A model generated the notes under the pieces. The model had not been told where the DNA came from. It searched no databases and saw only the letters and a program-made list of their open reading frames with translations. This document shows, one piece after another, positions 39,284 to 47,615 of a DNA stretch of 64,000 nucleotides; the stretch's first letter is position 1; each line of letters opens with the position of its first letter. Position numbers and translations under genes: made by a program. The stretch comes from Mycolicibacterium elephantis DSM 44368 (GTDB taxonomy: Bacteria; Actinomycetota; Actinomycetes; Mycobacteriales; Mycobacteriaceae), in NCBI RefSeq assembly GCF_004014805.1, contig NZ_ATDN01000018.1, positions 47,082 to 111,081 on the forward strand, read 5' to 3'.

Positions 39284-39963
39284 CCGCGCGACCATTGCGT
39301 GAACTCGTCGAGGAAGGCTGGGCCGCTGCGCTGGAGCCGGTGGCGCCGCAGGTCGCGCAGATGGGCGAATTTCTGCGCGCGGAATTGGCCGCGGGCAACG
39401 GCTACCTGCCGGCCGGCCAGAATGTGTTGCGGGCCTTCACTTTCCCGTTCGAGCGCGTCAAGGTGCTCATCGTCGGCCAGGATCCCTATCCGACCCCCGG
39501 CCACGCGGTCGGGTTGAGCTTCTCGGTGGCTGCAGACGTGCGCCCGCTGCCGCGGAGCCTGGAGAACATCTTCACCGAATACGGCAAGGATCTCGGTTAT
39601 CCGCCGCCGGCAACGGGCGATCTCACGCCGTGGGCCGAGCGCGGGGTGATGCTGCTCAACCGGGTGTTGACCGTGCGCCCCGGCAGCCCTGCGTCGCATC
39701 GGGGCAAGGGTTGGGAAGCGGTCACCGAGTGTGCGATCAGGGCGCTGATCGCACGTCGGCAGCCGCTGGTGGCGGTGCTGTGGGGCCGCGACGCGTCCAC
39801 GCTGAAGCCGATGCTCGAGGGCAGCGACTGTGTGTCGATCGAGTCGCCACACCCGTCGCCGCTGTCGGCGTCGCGCGGGTTCTTCGGGTCGCGGCCGTTC
39901 AGCCGGGCCAACGAGTTGCTCGAGAAACTGGGTGCGGACCCGATCGACTGGCACCTGCCCTAG
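39280..39963 (+). CDS. ung: Uracil-DNA glycosylase
   Basis: Family 1 UDG removing uracil from DNA. 227 residues. Water-activating Asp68 in [16 protein letters not shown] and catalytic His191 in [20 protein letters not shown] are present. GTG start overlaps the DUF1330 stop by 4 bp. A dispersed intergenic repeat element lies just after the stop codon. Confidence 0.97.
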   Translation: MTARPLRELVEEGWAAALEPVAPQVAQMGEFLRAELAAGNGYLPAGQNVLRAFTFPFERVKVLIVGQDPYPTPGHAVGLSFSVAADVRPLPRSLENIFTEYGKDLGYPPPATGDLTPWAERGVMLLNRVLTVRPGSPASHRGKGWEAVTECAIRALIARRQPLVAVLWGRDASTLKPMLEGSDCVSIESPHPSPLSASRGFFGSRPFSRANELLEKLGADPIDWHLP

Positions 39964-39985
39964 CCCCGCGCGTCCCTTCGCCCCG

Positions 39986-40048
39986 CGTCGAGATCGACGT
40001 TTCGGTGCGTTTTACTCGCACTTTCCCGCCCGTATGTCCCTTTGGGCG
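39986..40048. repeat. Dispersed intergenic repeat, copy A
   Basis: 63-bp segment aligning without gaps to 58501-58563 (47 of 63 identical). It contains the palindrome CGTCGAGATCGACG and a GTGCG-N7-CGCAC hairpin. It lies between ung and a convergent lipoprotein gene, so it may also serve as a terminator. Confidence 0.55.
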
Positions 40049-40064
40049 TCTACGTGCTGGGCGT

Positions 40065-40385
40065 TTACGTGCCCGGGATCGGCGGGGGTGACGGAATCGG
40101 CGGCGGTGACGGGATGTCGGGCACCGGAATCTCGATGGTGCCGTCGCCCTCGGTGGGACCGGCAGGCGGCGCGGGCGCTGGCTCGGTCGTCACCGTCGGC
40201 TCGACCGTCGGCGCAACGGTGGTCTCGACCGTCGTCTCGACCGTCGTGGTCTCCGAGGTCGTCGTCGTGGTAGTGGTCTCGGAATCGCCGGACTCGTCTC
40301 CGCCGCAGGCCGTCAACAACGACGCCACCGCGATTCCGGAGGCCAGCACCAACAGTTTCGGGCTTGATGTTCCACGTGAGGTCAT
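40065..40385 (-). CDS. Thr/Pro-rich small lipoprotein 1
   Basis: 106 residues. Signal peptide ending in lipobox LLTAC (LLVLASGIAVASLLTACGG), then an acidic Thr-rich low-complexity stretch (SETTTTTTTSETTTVETTV), a Pro/Ala linker, the motif GDGTIEIPVPDIPSPPP and a Pro-rich tail. Predicted to be anchored on the outer face of the membrane and likely O-mannosylated on Thr; function unknown. Paralogous to the next gene. Start ATG at MTSRGTSSPK. The stop lies in a 15-bp tandem duplication. Confidence 0.7.
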   Translation of the reverse strand: MTSRGTSSPKLLVLASGIAVASLLTACGGDESGDSETTTTTTTSETTTVETTVETTVAPTVEPTVTTEPAPAPPAGPTEGDGTIEIPVPDIPSPPPIPSPPPIPGT

Positions 40386-40431
40386 GGAGCAACGGCTTAC
40401 CCGGCACCGCACCGCTCAAACGCCCGCGAGA

Positions 40432-40665
40432 TCAGGGCGCCGGGGTCATCGTCACCTCGGGCACATCGATGTTCGGCGACGGAATCTCGATGGTGTTGTC
40501 GCCCTCGGTGGTTGTCGGCGCCTCGGTGGTGGTGGTTGTCGTCGTTTCCTCGGTGTCGGTGGTTTCGGCGCCGCTACATGCGGCCAGCAGCCATCCAGCG
40601 GCCAGCGCGCCGGCGAGGGTGACGAGTGCGGGGCGGGCGATTCCAGCGTGCATGTGCGTGACCAT
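40432..40665 (-). CDS. Thr-rich small lipoprotein 2
   Basis: 77 residues. Signal peptide with lipobox LLAAC (LVTLAGALAAGWLLAACSG), a Thr-rich acidic segment (TDTEETTTTTTTEAPTTTEG) and the motif GDNTIEIPSPNIDVPE, matching the GDGTIEIPVPDIPSP motif of the neighbour. Clearly a tandem paralogue. ATG1 has AAGGA directly adjacent; the Met four codons later is an alternative. Function unknown. Confidence 0.65.
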   Translation of the reverse strand: MVTHMHAGIARPALVTLAGALAAGWLLAACSGAETTDTEETTTTTTTEAPTTTEGDNTIEIPSPNIDVPEVTMTPAP

Positions 40666-40716
40666 TCCTTCTGACCAGGCCCGGTGCCCGGCCTCGCGGT
40701 CAGCGGTACCCGACCG

Positions 40717-40770
40717 CTTCGCCGCTAAACTTCGCCGCTAAACGTCGCCGCGGTCAGTCGCGGTCAGCCG
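40717..40770. repeat. Two short tandem duplications at the rpmB 3' end
   Basis: A 13-bp unit CTTCGCCGCTAAA occurs twice head to tail (40717-40742), with part of a third copy. A 10-bp unit CGGTCAGTCG/CGGTCAGCCG (40751-40770) duplicates the rpmB stop codon (TCA on this strand). Both are slippage-type repeats. Confidence 0.75.
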
Positions 40771-40955
40771 CGGGCGACCTTTCCGGCCTTGATGCACGAC
40801 GTGCACGCGTTGATGCGCTTCTTGTTACCGCCCGGACCGGCAGCGTGCACGGTCTGGATGTTCGGATCCCACCGACGGCTGGTCCGGCGATGGGAGTGCG
40901 ACACCGACTTTCCGAAGCCGGGGCCCTTCCCGCAGATATCGCAGACGGCAGCCAT
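40764..40955 (-). CDS. rpmB: 50S ribosomal protein L28 (zinc-binding form)
   Basis: 63-residue L28. CDICGKGP and CTSCIKAGK give the CxxC...CxxC zinc ribbon (C+ form); [20 protein letters not shown] is the RNA-binding loop. ATG with GAGGAG upstream. Divergent from the fakA-like/recG pair, an arrangement conserved in many bacteria. Promoter TTGGTG-N17-TATCCT is readable on the minus strand at 41065-41037. Confidence 0.95.
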   Translation of the reverse strand: MAAVCDICGKGPGFGKSVSHSHRRTSRRWDPNIQTVHAAGPGGNKKRINACTSCIKAGKVARG

Positions 40956-41036
40956 ATGTAGAACTCCTCGAAGTCAGTACTTGGGGGTCAGAACCTCTTC
41001 CGCCGCGCAACGACGGGCCGACCCGACAACCTGATC

Positions 41037-41065
41037 AGGATACCGGCAGCCGCAGTGATCACCAA
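41037..41065 (-). promoter_or_regulatory. Predicted rpmB promoter
   Basis: On the minus strand TTGGTG (41065-41060), 17-bp spacer, TATCCT (41042-41037); about 80 nt of 5' UTR before the rpmB ATG. Confidence 0.55.
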
Positions 41066-41083
41066 AATGCGCGCCGATCCGCC

Positions 41084-41142
41084 TCGAACGTGGGCTTGTG
41101 CAGGTAAACACGCGCGTAACTCGCACACAAGCCCACGTTCGA
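41084..41142. other. Large inverted repeat in the rpmB-fakA divergent gap
   Basis: TCGAACGTGGGCTTGTG and CACAAGCCCACGTTCGA are perfect 17-bp inverted arms around a 25-base loop. It sits upstream of both divergent genes, where a terminator is not expected. The 303-bp gap also contains the rpmB promoter and a TAGGCT element (41204-41209) that could start the fakA-recG transcript. Confidence 0.65.
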
Positions 41143-41258
41143 CCCGCCGGAGCGCACGATCCACAAGCGCGAACGTCGAAACCGCGCTGTCAGCCGGAGT
41201 GATTAGGCTGACGCCCACGGCGGCGCCCGCGCATGGGGCCATCTGGCGGGAGGTGAGG

Positions 41259-42899
41259 ATGTCAACTCGACGGCTTGACGCCTCCGCGCTGCGCGGGTGG
41301 GCGCACGCCGCCGTCGGCGACCTCATCAGCCACACCGACGAGATCAACCGGCTCAACGTGTTCCCGGTCGCCGACGCCGACACCGGCACGAACATGCTGT
41401 TCACCATGCGTTCTGCGTGGGCCCAGGCCGATGCCCTTCCCGACACCGACGACGTCGCGCAGGTGGCCGCCGCGCTGGCCCGCGGCGCCCTGTACGGCGC
41501 CCGCGGTAACTCCGGGGTCATCCTGTCGCAGATCCTGCGCGGGCTGGCCGACGTCACCGCCGAAGCGGCCGCCGAGCGGAAAGCGGTGCTGGACGACGTC
41601 GACGGCGCCGTGCTGGCCTCGGCGCTTCGCCGCGCGGTCACCCTCGTCGTCGCCTCGATCGGCCAACCCGTTCCCGGCACCATCTTCTCCGTGCTCCGAG
41701 ACGCCGCGAACGCCGCCGAGCAGGCCGTTTCCGACGGTGCGCCGCTCGCCGATGTGCTGGTGACCGTGGTCGACGCCGCGGCCGTCGCCCTGGACAAGAC
41801 ACCTGGGCAGCTCACCGTGTTGGCCGAGGCCGGCGTGGTGGACGCCGGCGGGCGCGGCCTGCTGGTACTGCTGGACGCGATGCGCGCGACGGTGACCGGC
41901 CACGCACCCATCCGGCAGCAGTATGTGCCGACGCCGCTGCACACCCCCGATCGCGCCGTCGCCGCCGACGCCCCCGCACCCCCGCAGTTCGAGGTGATGT
42001 ACCTGCTCACCGGATGTGACGCCGGCGGGGTGGACAAGCTGCGCGACGAGCTGGAGGGCCTGGGTGAGTCGGTGGCCATCGCCGCGGCCGGTGTCGACGG
42101 GCAGTACTCGGTGCACGCCCATGTCGACGACGCCGGTGCGGCCGTCGAGGCCGGCCTGGCCGTGGGCAGCCCGAGCCGCATCCAGGTCACGTCGCTCACC
42201 CGCACCGGCGGTGCCCACCCGGCCGGCGGGTGGGCCCACAGTAGGGCGGTCCTCTCGGTCGTCGACGGGGTCGGGGCGCAGGAACTGTTCGCAGGCGAGG
42301 GCTCGCACGTCTTGCGCGTGCAGCCGGACACCCCGGTCAGCGCCAAACAGCTGCTGCACGCGCTGGTCGACGCGGGGGCGGCCCAGGTCATGGTGCTGCC
42401 CAACGGTTACGTCGCCGCCGAGGAACTGGTCGCCGGGTGCACGGCCGCGATCGGGTGGGGGATCGACGTGGTGCCGGTGCCCGCGGCGTCGATGGTGCAG
42501 GGGCTGGCCGCGCTGGCCGTCCACGACGCCGAGCGGCAAGCGGTCGACGACGGCTACACGATGGCCCGCGCCGCGGCCGGGGCCCGGCACGGTTCGGTTC
42601 GGGTCGCCACCGAGGAGGCGTTGACCTGGGCGGGGATGTGCAAACCGGGGGACGGGTTGGGCATTTCGGGTGACGAGGTGCTGGTCGTCGGCGAGGACAT
42701 CACCGCCGCGGGCGCCGGGTTGATCGACCTGCTGCTGGCCGCCGGCGGTGAACTGGTCACCGTGCTCACCGGCGTCGGCGTCGACGGCAGCGTCGCCGCG
42801 GCACTGCACGAGCACGTGCACCGCAACCACCTCGGGATCGAGCTGGTCATCTACCACACCGACCACCGCGGCGATGCGCTGCTGATCGGGGTGGAGTAG
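41259..42899 (+). CDS. DAK2-domain fatty-acid kinase-like protein (FakA type)
   Basis: 546 residues. N-terminal DhaL/DAK2 kinase domain with the ATP/Mg loop PVADADTGTNMLFTMR and ARGNSGVILSQILRGLAD; C-terminal domain (FEVMYLLTGCDAGGVDKLRD ... VVIYHTDHR-like VIYHTDHRGDALLIGVE) as in FakA, which phosphorylates fatty acids held by a FakB/DegV partner. ATG with ideal GGGAGGTGAG. Intact here; I recall the M. tuberculosis counterpart as two annotated pieces (Rv2975c/Rv2974c). Two bases separate it from recG. Confidence 0.85.
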   Translation: MSTRRLDASALRGWAHAAVGDLISHTDEINRLNVFPVADADTGTNMLFTMRSAWAQADALPDTDDVAQVAAALARGALYGARGNSGVILSQILRGLADVTAEAAAERKAVLDDVDGAVLASALRRAVTLVVASIGQPVPGTIFSVLRDAANAAEQAVSDGAPLADVLVTVVDAAAVALDKTPGQLTVLAEAGVVDAGGRGLLVLLDAMRATVTGHAPIRQQYVPTPLHTPDRAVAADAPAPPQFEVMYLLTGCDAGGVDKLRDELEGLGESVAIAAAGVDGQYSVHAHVDDAGAAVEAGLAVGSPSRIQVTSLTRTGGAHPAGGWAHSRAVLSVVDGVGAQELFAGEGSHVLRVQPDTPVSAKQLLHALVDAGAAQVMVLPNGYVAAEELVAGCTAAIGWGIDVVPVPAASMVQGLAALAVHDAERQAVDDGYTMARAAAGARHGSVRVATEEALTWAGMCKPGDGLGISGDEVLVVGEDITAAGAGLIDLLLAAGGELVTVLTGVGVDGSVAAALHEHVHRNHLGIELVIYHTDHRGDALLIGVE

Positions 42900-42901
42900 C
42901 G

Positions 42902-45154
42902 GTGGCCACCCTGAGCGATCGACTCGACTACATCGTCGGCAAGAAAGCCGCCGAACCGTTGGAGGAACATTTCGGCATCCGCACCGTCAACGATCTGCTG
43001 CGCCACTATCCGCGCAAGTACAGCGACGGCATGACGGTCTTACAGGAGGGCGAGGAGCTCCGCGAAGGCGAGCACGTCACGTTCGTCGACACCATCACCG
43101 ACACGAAAGTCGGTGAGATGAAGCCGCAGTTCGACAAGAAGACCGGGAAGATGCGCAAGCGCAAGTGGTTGCGCGTCACCCTTGGGGATCGGCGGTCGCC
43201 GGTCACCGCGACGTTCTTCAACGCCGACTGGATGCTCGAGGACCTCGTCGTCGGGACGCGGCTGATGCTGTCGGGGGAGGTCAAATACTTCAGGCGCACA
43301 CTGCAACTGACCCATCCGGCGTTCCTGGTGCTGGAATCACCCAAGGGCAAGACGTTCGGCACCAAGTCGCTGAAGGCCATCGCCTCGGCGTCGGGCGCCG
43401 TCGGCGACGACGTGTTGTCGGCGTTCGAGCGTGAGTTCTTCCCGATCTACCCCGCCAACAGGAAGCTGCAGAGCTGGGATATCTACGCATGCGTGCGCCA
43501 GGTGCTCGACGTGCTCGACCCGATCGAAGAGCCGCTGCCGAAAAGCTTTCTGCGACAACATGATCTGATCACCGAAGACCGGGCACTACGGGCCATCCAC
43601 ATCGCCGAGAACAAGGTCGAACGCGAGCAGGCCCAACGCAGGCTCACCTATGACGAAGCCATCGGCCTGCAATGGGCGCTGGTGAAGCGGCGATACAGCG
43701 AGCTGAGCGAATCGGGGCCGGTGGCGCCGTTGCGCGACGACGGCCTGGTGGCCGCCCTGCGCGCCCGGCTGCCGTTCGAATTGACCGCCGGCCAAACCGA
43801 GGTGCTCGACGTCATCTCCGCCGAGCTGGCTTCGAGTCGGCCGATGAACCGCATGCTGCAAGGCGAGGTGGGTTCGGGCAAGACGATCGTCAGCGTGCTG
43901 GCGATGTTGCAGATGGTCGACGCGGGCTACCAGTGCGCCCTGCTGGCACCGACGGAAGTCCTTGCCGCCCAACATGACCGCTCGGTACGCGACGTTCTCG
44001 GGCCGCTTGCGATGGCGGGTCAGCTCGGTGGTGAGGAGGGCGCGACCCGGGTGGCGTTGTTGACCGGATCGATGTCGGCGGCCCGCAAGCGCGCCGTGCG
44101 CGACGAGGTCGCCAGCGGCGAGGCCGGCATCGTCATCGGCACGCACGCGCTACTGCAGGACGCCGTCGAATTCCACCGGCTCGGCATGGTGGTCGTCGAC
44201 GAGCAACACCGGTTCGGGGTGGAGCAGCGAGATCGCTTGCGCAGCAAGGCACCCGAGGGTGTGACACCGCACCTACTGGTGATGACGGCGACGCCGATCC
44301 CGCGCACCGTCGCCCTCACCCATTACGGCGACCTGGAGATCTCGACGCTGCGCGAGCTTCCGCGGGGAAGACAACCGATTTCCACCAACACCATCTTCAT
44401 CACCAAGCACCGGTCCTGGCTGGACCGGGCCTGGCAACGCATCACCGAGGAGGTCCGTGCGGGACGACAGGCCTACGTGGTCGCCTCGCGCATCGACGCC
44501 GACGACAAACCCGCCGAGGACACCGACGACGACGAGAAACGCGGTGCCCCGCCCCCGGTCACTGTCATCGAGCTGTTCGAGGGGCTGCGCCGCGGCCCGC
44601 TGGCGGGACTTCGGCTGGGCCTGATGCACGGCAGGTTGCCCGCCGACGAAAAGGACGCGGTGATGGAGGCGTTCCGGGCGGGCGAGATCGACGTGCTGGT
44701 GTGCACCACGGTCATTGAGGTGGGCGTCGACGTGCCCAATGCGACGGTGATGCTGGTGATGGACGCGGACAGGTTCGGCATCAGCCAACTGCACCAGTTG
44801 CGCGGACGCATCGGCCGCGGTGAGCACCCCAGCCTGTGCCTGCTGGCCACCAACCTTCTCGAGAACTCGAAGGCCGGTGCACGACTGAAGGCCGTCGCCT
44901 CCACATTGGACGGATTCGAGCTCGCCGACCTGGACCTCAAAGAGCGCCAAGAGGGAGATGTGCTGGGGCTCAGCCAATCCGGCCGAGCGATCACGCTGAG
45001 ATTCTTGTCGCTGCTGGACCATCTGGAGATCATTCTGGCCGCGCGTGAGTTCTGCCAGTCGATGCATGAGAAGGACCCCGACGATCCCGGATTAGCGATG
45101 CTGGCGGCCCCGTTCGTCGACACCGATCGCGTCGAGTTCCTCGACAAAGCATGA
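42902..45154 (+). CDS. recG: ATP-dependent DNA helicase RecG
   Basis: Branch-migration helicase for stalled forks and recombination intermediates. 750 residues. N-terminal wedge/OB domain; Walker A MLQGEVGSGKTIVS, DExH box VVVDEQHRFGVEQRDRL, motif III LVMTATPIPRTVAL, motif VI QLRGRIGRGEHPSLCLL, and the C-terminal TRG motif region. GTG start just after the kinase gene. Overlaps the next gene by 4 bp. Confidence 0.96.
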   Translation: MATLSDRLDYIVGKKAAEPLEEHFGIRTVNDLLRHYPRKYSDGMTVLQEGEELREGEHVTFVDTITDTKVGEMKPQFDKKTGKMRKRKWLRVTLGDRRSPVTATFFNADWMLEDLVVGTRLMLSGEVKYFRRTLQLTHPAFLVLESPKGKTFGTKSLKAIASASGAVGDDVLSAFEREFFPIYPANRKLQSWDIYACVRQVLDVLDPIEEPLPKSFLRQHDLITEDRALRAIHIAENKVEREQAQRRLTYDEAIGLQWALVKRRYSELSESGPVAPLRDDGLVAALRARLPFELTAGQTEVLDVISAELASSRPMNRMLQGEVGSGKTIVSVLAMLQMVDAGYQCALLAPTEVLAAQHDRSVRDVLGPLAMAGQLGGEEGATRVALLTGSMSAARKRAVRDEVASGEAGIVIGTHALLQDAVEFHRLGMVVVDEQHRFGVEQRDRLRSKAPEGVTPHLLVMTATPIPRTVALTHYGDLEISTLRELPRGRQPISTNTIFITKHRSWLDRAWQRITEEVRAGRQAYVVASRIDADDKPAEDTDDDEKRGAPPPVTVIELFEGLRRGPLAGLRLGLMHGRLPADEKDAVMEAFRAGEIDVLVCTTVIEVGVDVPNATVMLVMDADRFGISQLHQLRGRIGRGEHPSLCLLATNLLENSKAGARLKAVASTLDGFELADLDLKERQEGDVLGLSQSGRAITLRFLSLLDHLEIILAAREFCQSMHEKDPDDPGLAMLAAPFVDTDRVEFLDKA

Positions 45155-45858
45155 ACCGCAAGCGATTTCTGTGGCTGGCCGCGATCGTCGCGCTGGCGGT
45201 GCTCGTCGCGGTGCAGACCACGACGTCGGCAGGGCAGCGGACGCCGTCGGCCGCGCAGGCCGGGGTGCCCACGGTGGCACCCGGCGACGACGTGCTGGCG
45301 GGCGTCCCGGTGGTGCCGCAACGGGTGCGCGGCCACGACTACCGGCGCGCCGCGTTCGGCGAGAGCTGGACCGACGACACCACCGCGCCCGGCGGTCGCA
45401 ACGGCTGTGACACCCGCAACGACATTCTCGACCGCGACCTCGCCGACAAGACGTACGTATCGATCGAGCGGTGCCCCACCGCTGTCGCCACCGGCACCCT
45501 TTTCGACCCGTACACCAATGCCGTCATCGCATTCACCCGCGGCGCCGGCGTCGGGGCGTCGGTCCAGATCGACCACCTCGTGCCGCTGGCGCTGGCCTGG
45601 GATCTCGGTGCCCGTGACTGGCCGGAGGAGATGCGGGTGCGCTTCGCCAACGATCCGGCCAACCTGCTCGCCGTCGCCGGGGAACCCAACCAGGACAAGG
45701 GCGACCAGGAGCCCGCCGACTGGATGCCGCCGAACCGGGCGTTTCACTGCCAGTACGCGATGCAGTTCATCGAAGTGCTGCGCGGCTACCGGCTGCCGAT
45801 CGACGCGCCGTCGGCGACGGTGTTGCGCGACGCCGCGTCGACCTGCCCCACGGGTTGA
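45151..45858 (+). CDS. Secreted HNH-type nuclease (DUF1524/GmrSD C-terminal-like)
   Basis: 235 residues, like Rv2972c. N-terminal signal/anchor (FLWLAAIVALAVLVAVQTTT), then a His-Me-finger nuclease domain: QIDHLVPLALAWDLGA holds the catalytic DH, followed by FANDPANLLAVAGEPNQDKG and DWMPPN, the N...N/K-x-D pattern of the family. Cysteine pair C/C (NGCDTRND, ERCPTA) suits the oxidising exterior. Translationally coupled to recG (ATGA), which is curious for an exported protein. Confidence 0.8.
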   Translation: MNRKRFLWLAAIVALAVLVAVQTTTSAGQRTPSAAQAGVPTVAPGDDVLAGVPVVPQRVRGHDYRRAAFGESWTDDTTAPGGRNGCDTRNDILDRDLADKTYVSIERCPTAVATGTLFDPYTNAVIAFTRGAGVGASVQIDHLVPLALAWDLGARDWPEEMRVRFANDPANLLAVAGEPNQDKGDQEPADWMPPNRAFHCQYAMQFIEVLRGYRLPIDAPSATVLRDAASTCPTG

Positions 45859-45930
45859 GCGCGAACGGATACAAACTCGTACGAATCAGGCCGTGGCGAC
45901 ACGACTTTGCGTCTGCCCTGGCCGGAAAAC

Positions 45931-46779
45931 CTACTCGCCCTTGTACGTCTCGGGGTCCGGGCGGAACCGGGTGCCGTCGTCGAGCGCGTTGAGCGAGGCC
46001 ATCTGCTCGTCGGTGAGCTCGAAGTCGAACACCTCGAGATTCGACTTCATCCGCTCCGGCGACGTCGACCGCACGACAACGGCGTTGCCCAGCTGCAGGT
46101 TCCACCGCAGCAACACCTGCGCCGGCGTCTTGCCTTGCGCCTGCGCCACCGAGGTGACCGCCTCGTGCTCCAGCAGCCGGCCGACCCCCAGCGGGCTGTA
46201 GGCCTGGGTGAGGATGCCGTAGCCGGCGTTGACCGCGCGCAACTCGGCCTGGTTCAGCAACGGGTGCAGCTCGATCTGGTTGACCGCCGGGGTGAAGAAG
46301 GACAGGTCGATGATGTCGGCAAGGTGTTCGGCGTGAAAGTTGCTCACCCCGATCGACTTGGCCTCGCCGACCTCCTTGCGCTTCATCAGCCCGCCCCAGC
46401 TGTCGACATACTTGCCGTGCTCACCGGCCGGCCAGTGAATCAGGTACAGGTCGACGTAGTCCATGCCGAGCCGCTGCAGGCTGGCCTTCAGCGCGTCCTG
46501 TGACGACTGGAAGCCGAGATCGGCGGTGGCCAGCTTGGTGGTGATGAAGATTTCCTCGCGGGGCACCCCCGATGCCCTCACCGCGCGGCCGACGGCCTCC
46601 TCGTTGCCATAGGAGGCGGCCGTGTCGATGAGCCGGTAGCCGGCCTCGAGGGCCGCCAAGACCGCTTGCTCCGCCTCGGTGTCCGACAGTTCCCCGACGC
46701 CGAGGCCGATCACCGGAATCGTGTTGTCGTCGTTGAGCGTGACGGTCGGAACCGCCGTCGCCCCGTCCGATGGGGTCAT
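45931..46779 (-). CDS. Aldo-keto reductase (AKR5 family), copy 2
   Basis: 282-residue NADPH-dependent AKR. Catalytic tetrad residues are in [18 protein letters not shown] (Asp, Tyr), [14 protein letters not shown] (Lys) and [14 protein letters not shown] (His). Cofactor motifs [14 protein letters not shown] and [20 protein letters not shown]. About 50% identical by eye to the upstream AKR (5-bp gap), so a tandem duplicate in one transcript. M. smegmatis has a similar AKR pair; these reduce dicarbonyls in vitro. Confidence 0.9.
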   Translation of the reverse strand: MTPSDGATAVPTVTLNDDNTIPVIGLGVGELSDTEAEQAVLAALEAGYRLIDTAASYGNEEAVGRAVRASGVPREEIFITTKLATADLGFQSSQDALKASLQRLGMDYVDLYLIHWPAGEHGKYVDSWGGLMKRKEVGEAKSIGVSNFHAEHLADIIDLSFFTPAVNQIELHPLLNQAELRAVNAGYGILTQAYSPLGVGRLLEHEAVTSVAQAQGKTPAQVLLRWNLQLGNAVVVRSTSPERMKSNLEVFDFELTDEQMASLNALDDGTRFRPDPETYKGE

Positions 46780-46784
46780 GTCAC

Positions 46785-47615
46785 CTATCCTGTGAAGTTG
46801 AATGTGCGGGGGTCGGGCCCCAGCCGCGTGCCGTCACCGAGCGAAGAGACGGACGCCATGTCCTGCTCGCTCAGTTCAAAGTCGAACACGTCGAAGTTGC
46901 TCACAATTCTCGCTGGGGTCACCGATTTCGGGATGACTATATTGCCGAGTTGGATATGCCACCTAATCAGTACCTGCGCAGGCGTTTTCCCGTGCGCCTC
47001 CGCGACGGCCGTCACGGCCGGGTTCGTCAACAGTGAACCCTGCCCCAGCGGGCTCCATGCCTCGGTGGCGATGCCCAGCTGAGCGTGCAATTCCCGCAGC
47101 TCATGCTGTTGCAGCCGGGGATGCAGCTCGATCTGGTTGACGGCGGGCACGATTCCGGTGCCGTCGATCAGCTTGCGCAGATGCTCGGGTTCGAAGTTGC
47201 TGACCCCGATCGACCGGATGCGACCCTGGTCACGCAGGTGCGCGAACGCCTTGAAGGTGTCGACGTAGGCGTCCTTGGCGGGTACCGGCCAGTGGATCAG
47301 GTAGAGGTCGAGGTAGTCCATCCCCAGCCGCTGCATGCTGGCGTCAAACGCCTTCAGCGTGCTGTCGTAGCCCTGATCGGCGTTCCACAACTTGGTGGTC
47401 ACGAAGACGTCCTCGCGGGCCAGCCCCGATTTGGCGACCGCCTGGCCGACCTCGCGCTCGTTGCCATACGCTGCGGCCGTGTCGATGTGTCGATACCCGG
47501 CATCCAACGCCGTCGCCGCCGCACGCTCGGTGTCCTCGGGCGGCGTCTGCCAAACACCCAGCCCGGCCTGAGGGATCGAATTACCGTCGTTCAGCTCGAT
47601 CGAAGGAGACGCCAT
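46785..47615 (-). CDS. Aldo-keto reductase (AKR5 family), copy 1
   Basis: 276-residue AKR, closest to Rv2971. Tetrad in [33 protein letters not shown] and [14 protein letters not shown]; cofactor loop [14 protein letters not shown] and [18 protein letters not shown]. Its ATG overlaps the divergent lipN ATG within a single CATG, so its 5' signals lie inside lipN coding sequence; no Shine-Dalgarno is seen. Confidence 0.92.
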   Translation of the reverse strand: MASPSIELNDGNSIPQAGLGVWQTPPEDTERAAATALDAGYRHIDTAAAYGNEREVGQAVAKSGLAREDVFVTTKLWNADQGYDSTLKAFDASMQRLGMDYLDLYLIHWPVPAKDAYVDTFKAFAHLRDQGRIRSIGVSNFEPEHLRKLIDGTGIVPAVNQIELHPRLQQHELRELHAQLGIATEAWSPLGQGSLLTNPAVTAVAEAHGKTPAQVLIRWHIQLGNIVIPKSVTPARIVSNFDVFDFELSEQDMASVSSLGDGTRLGPDPRTFNFTG

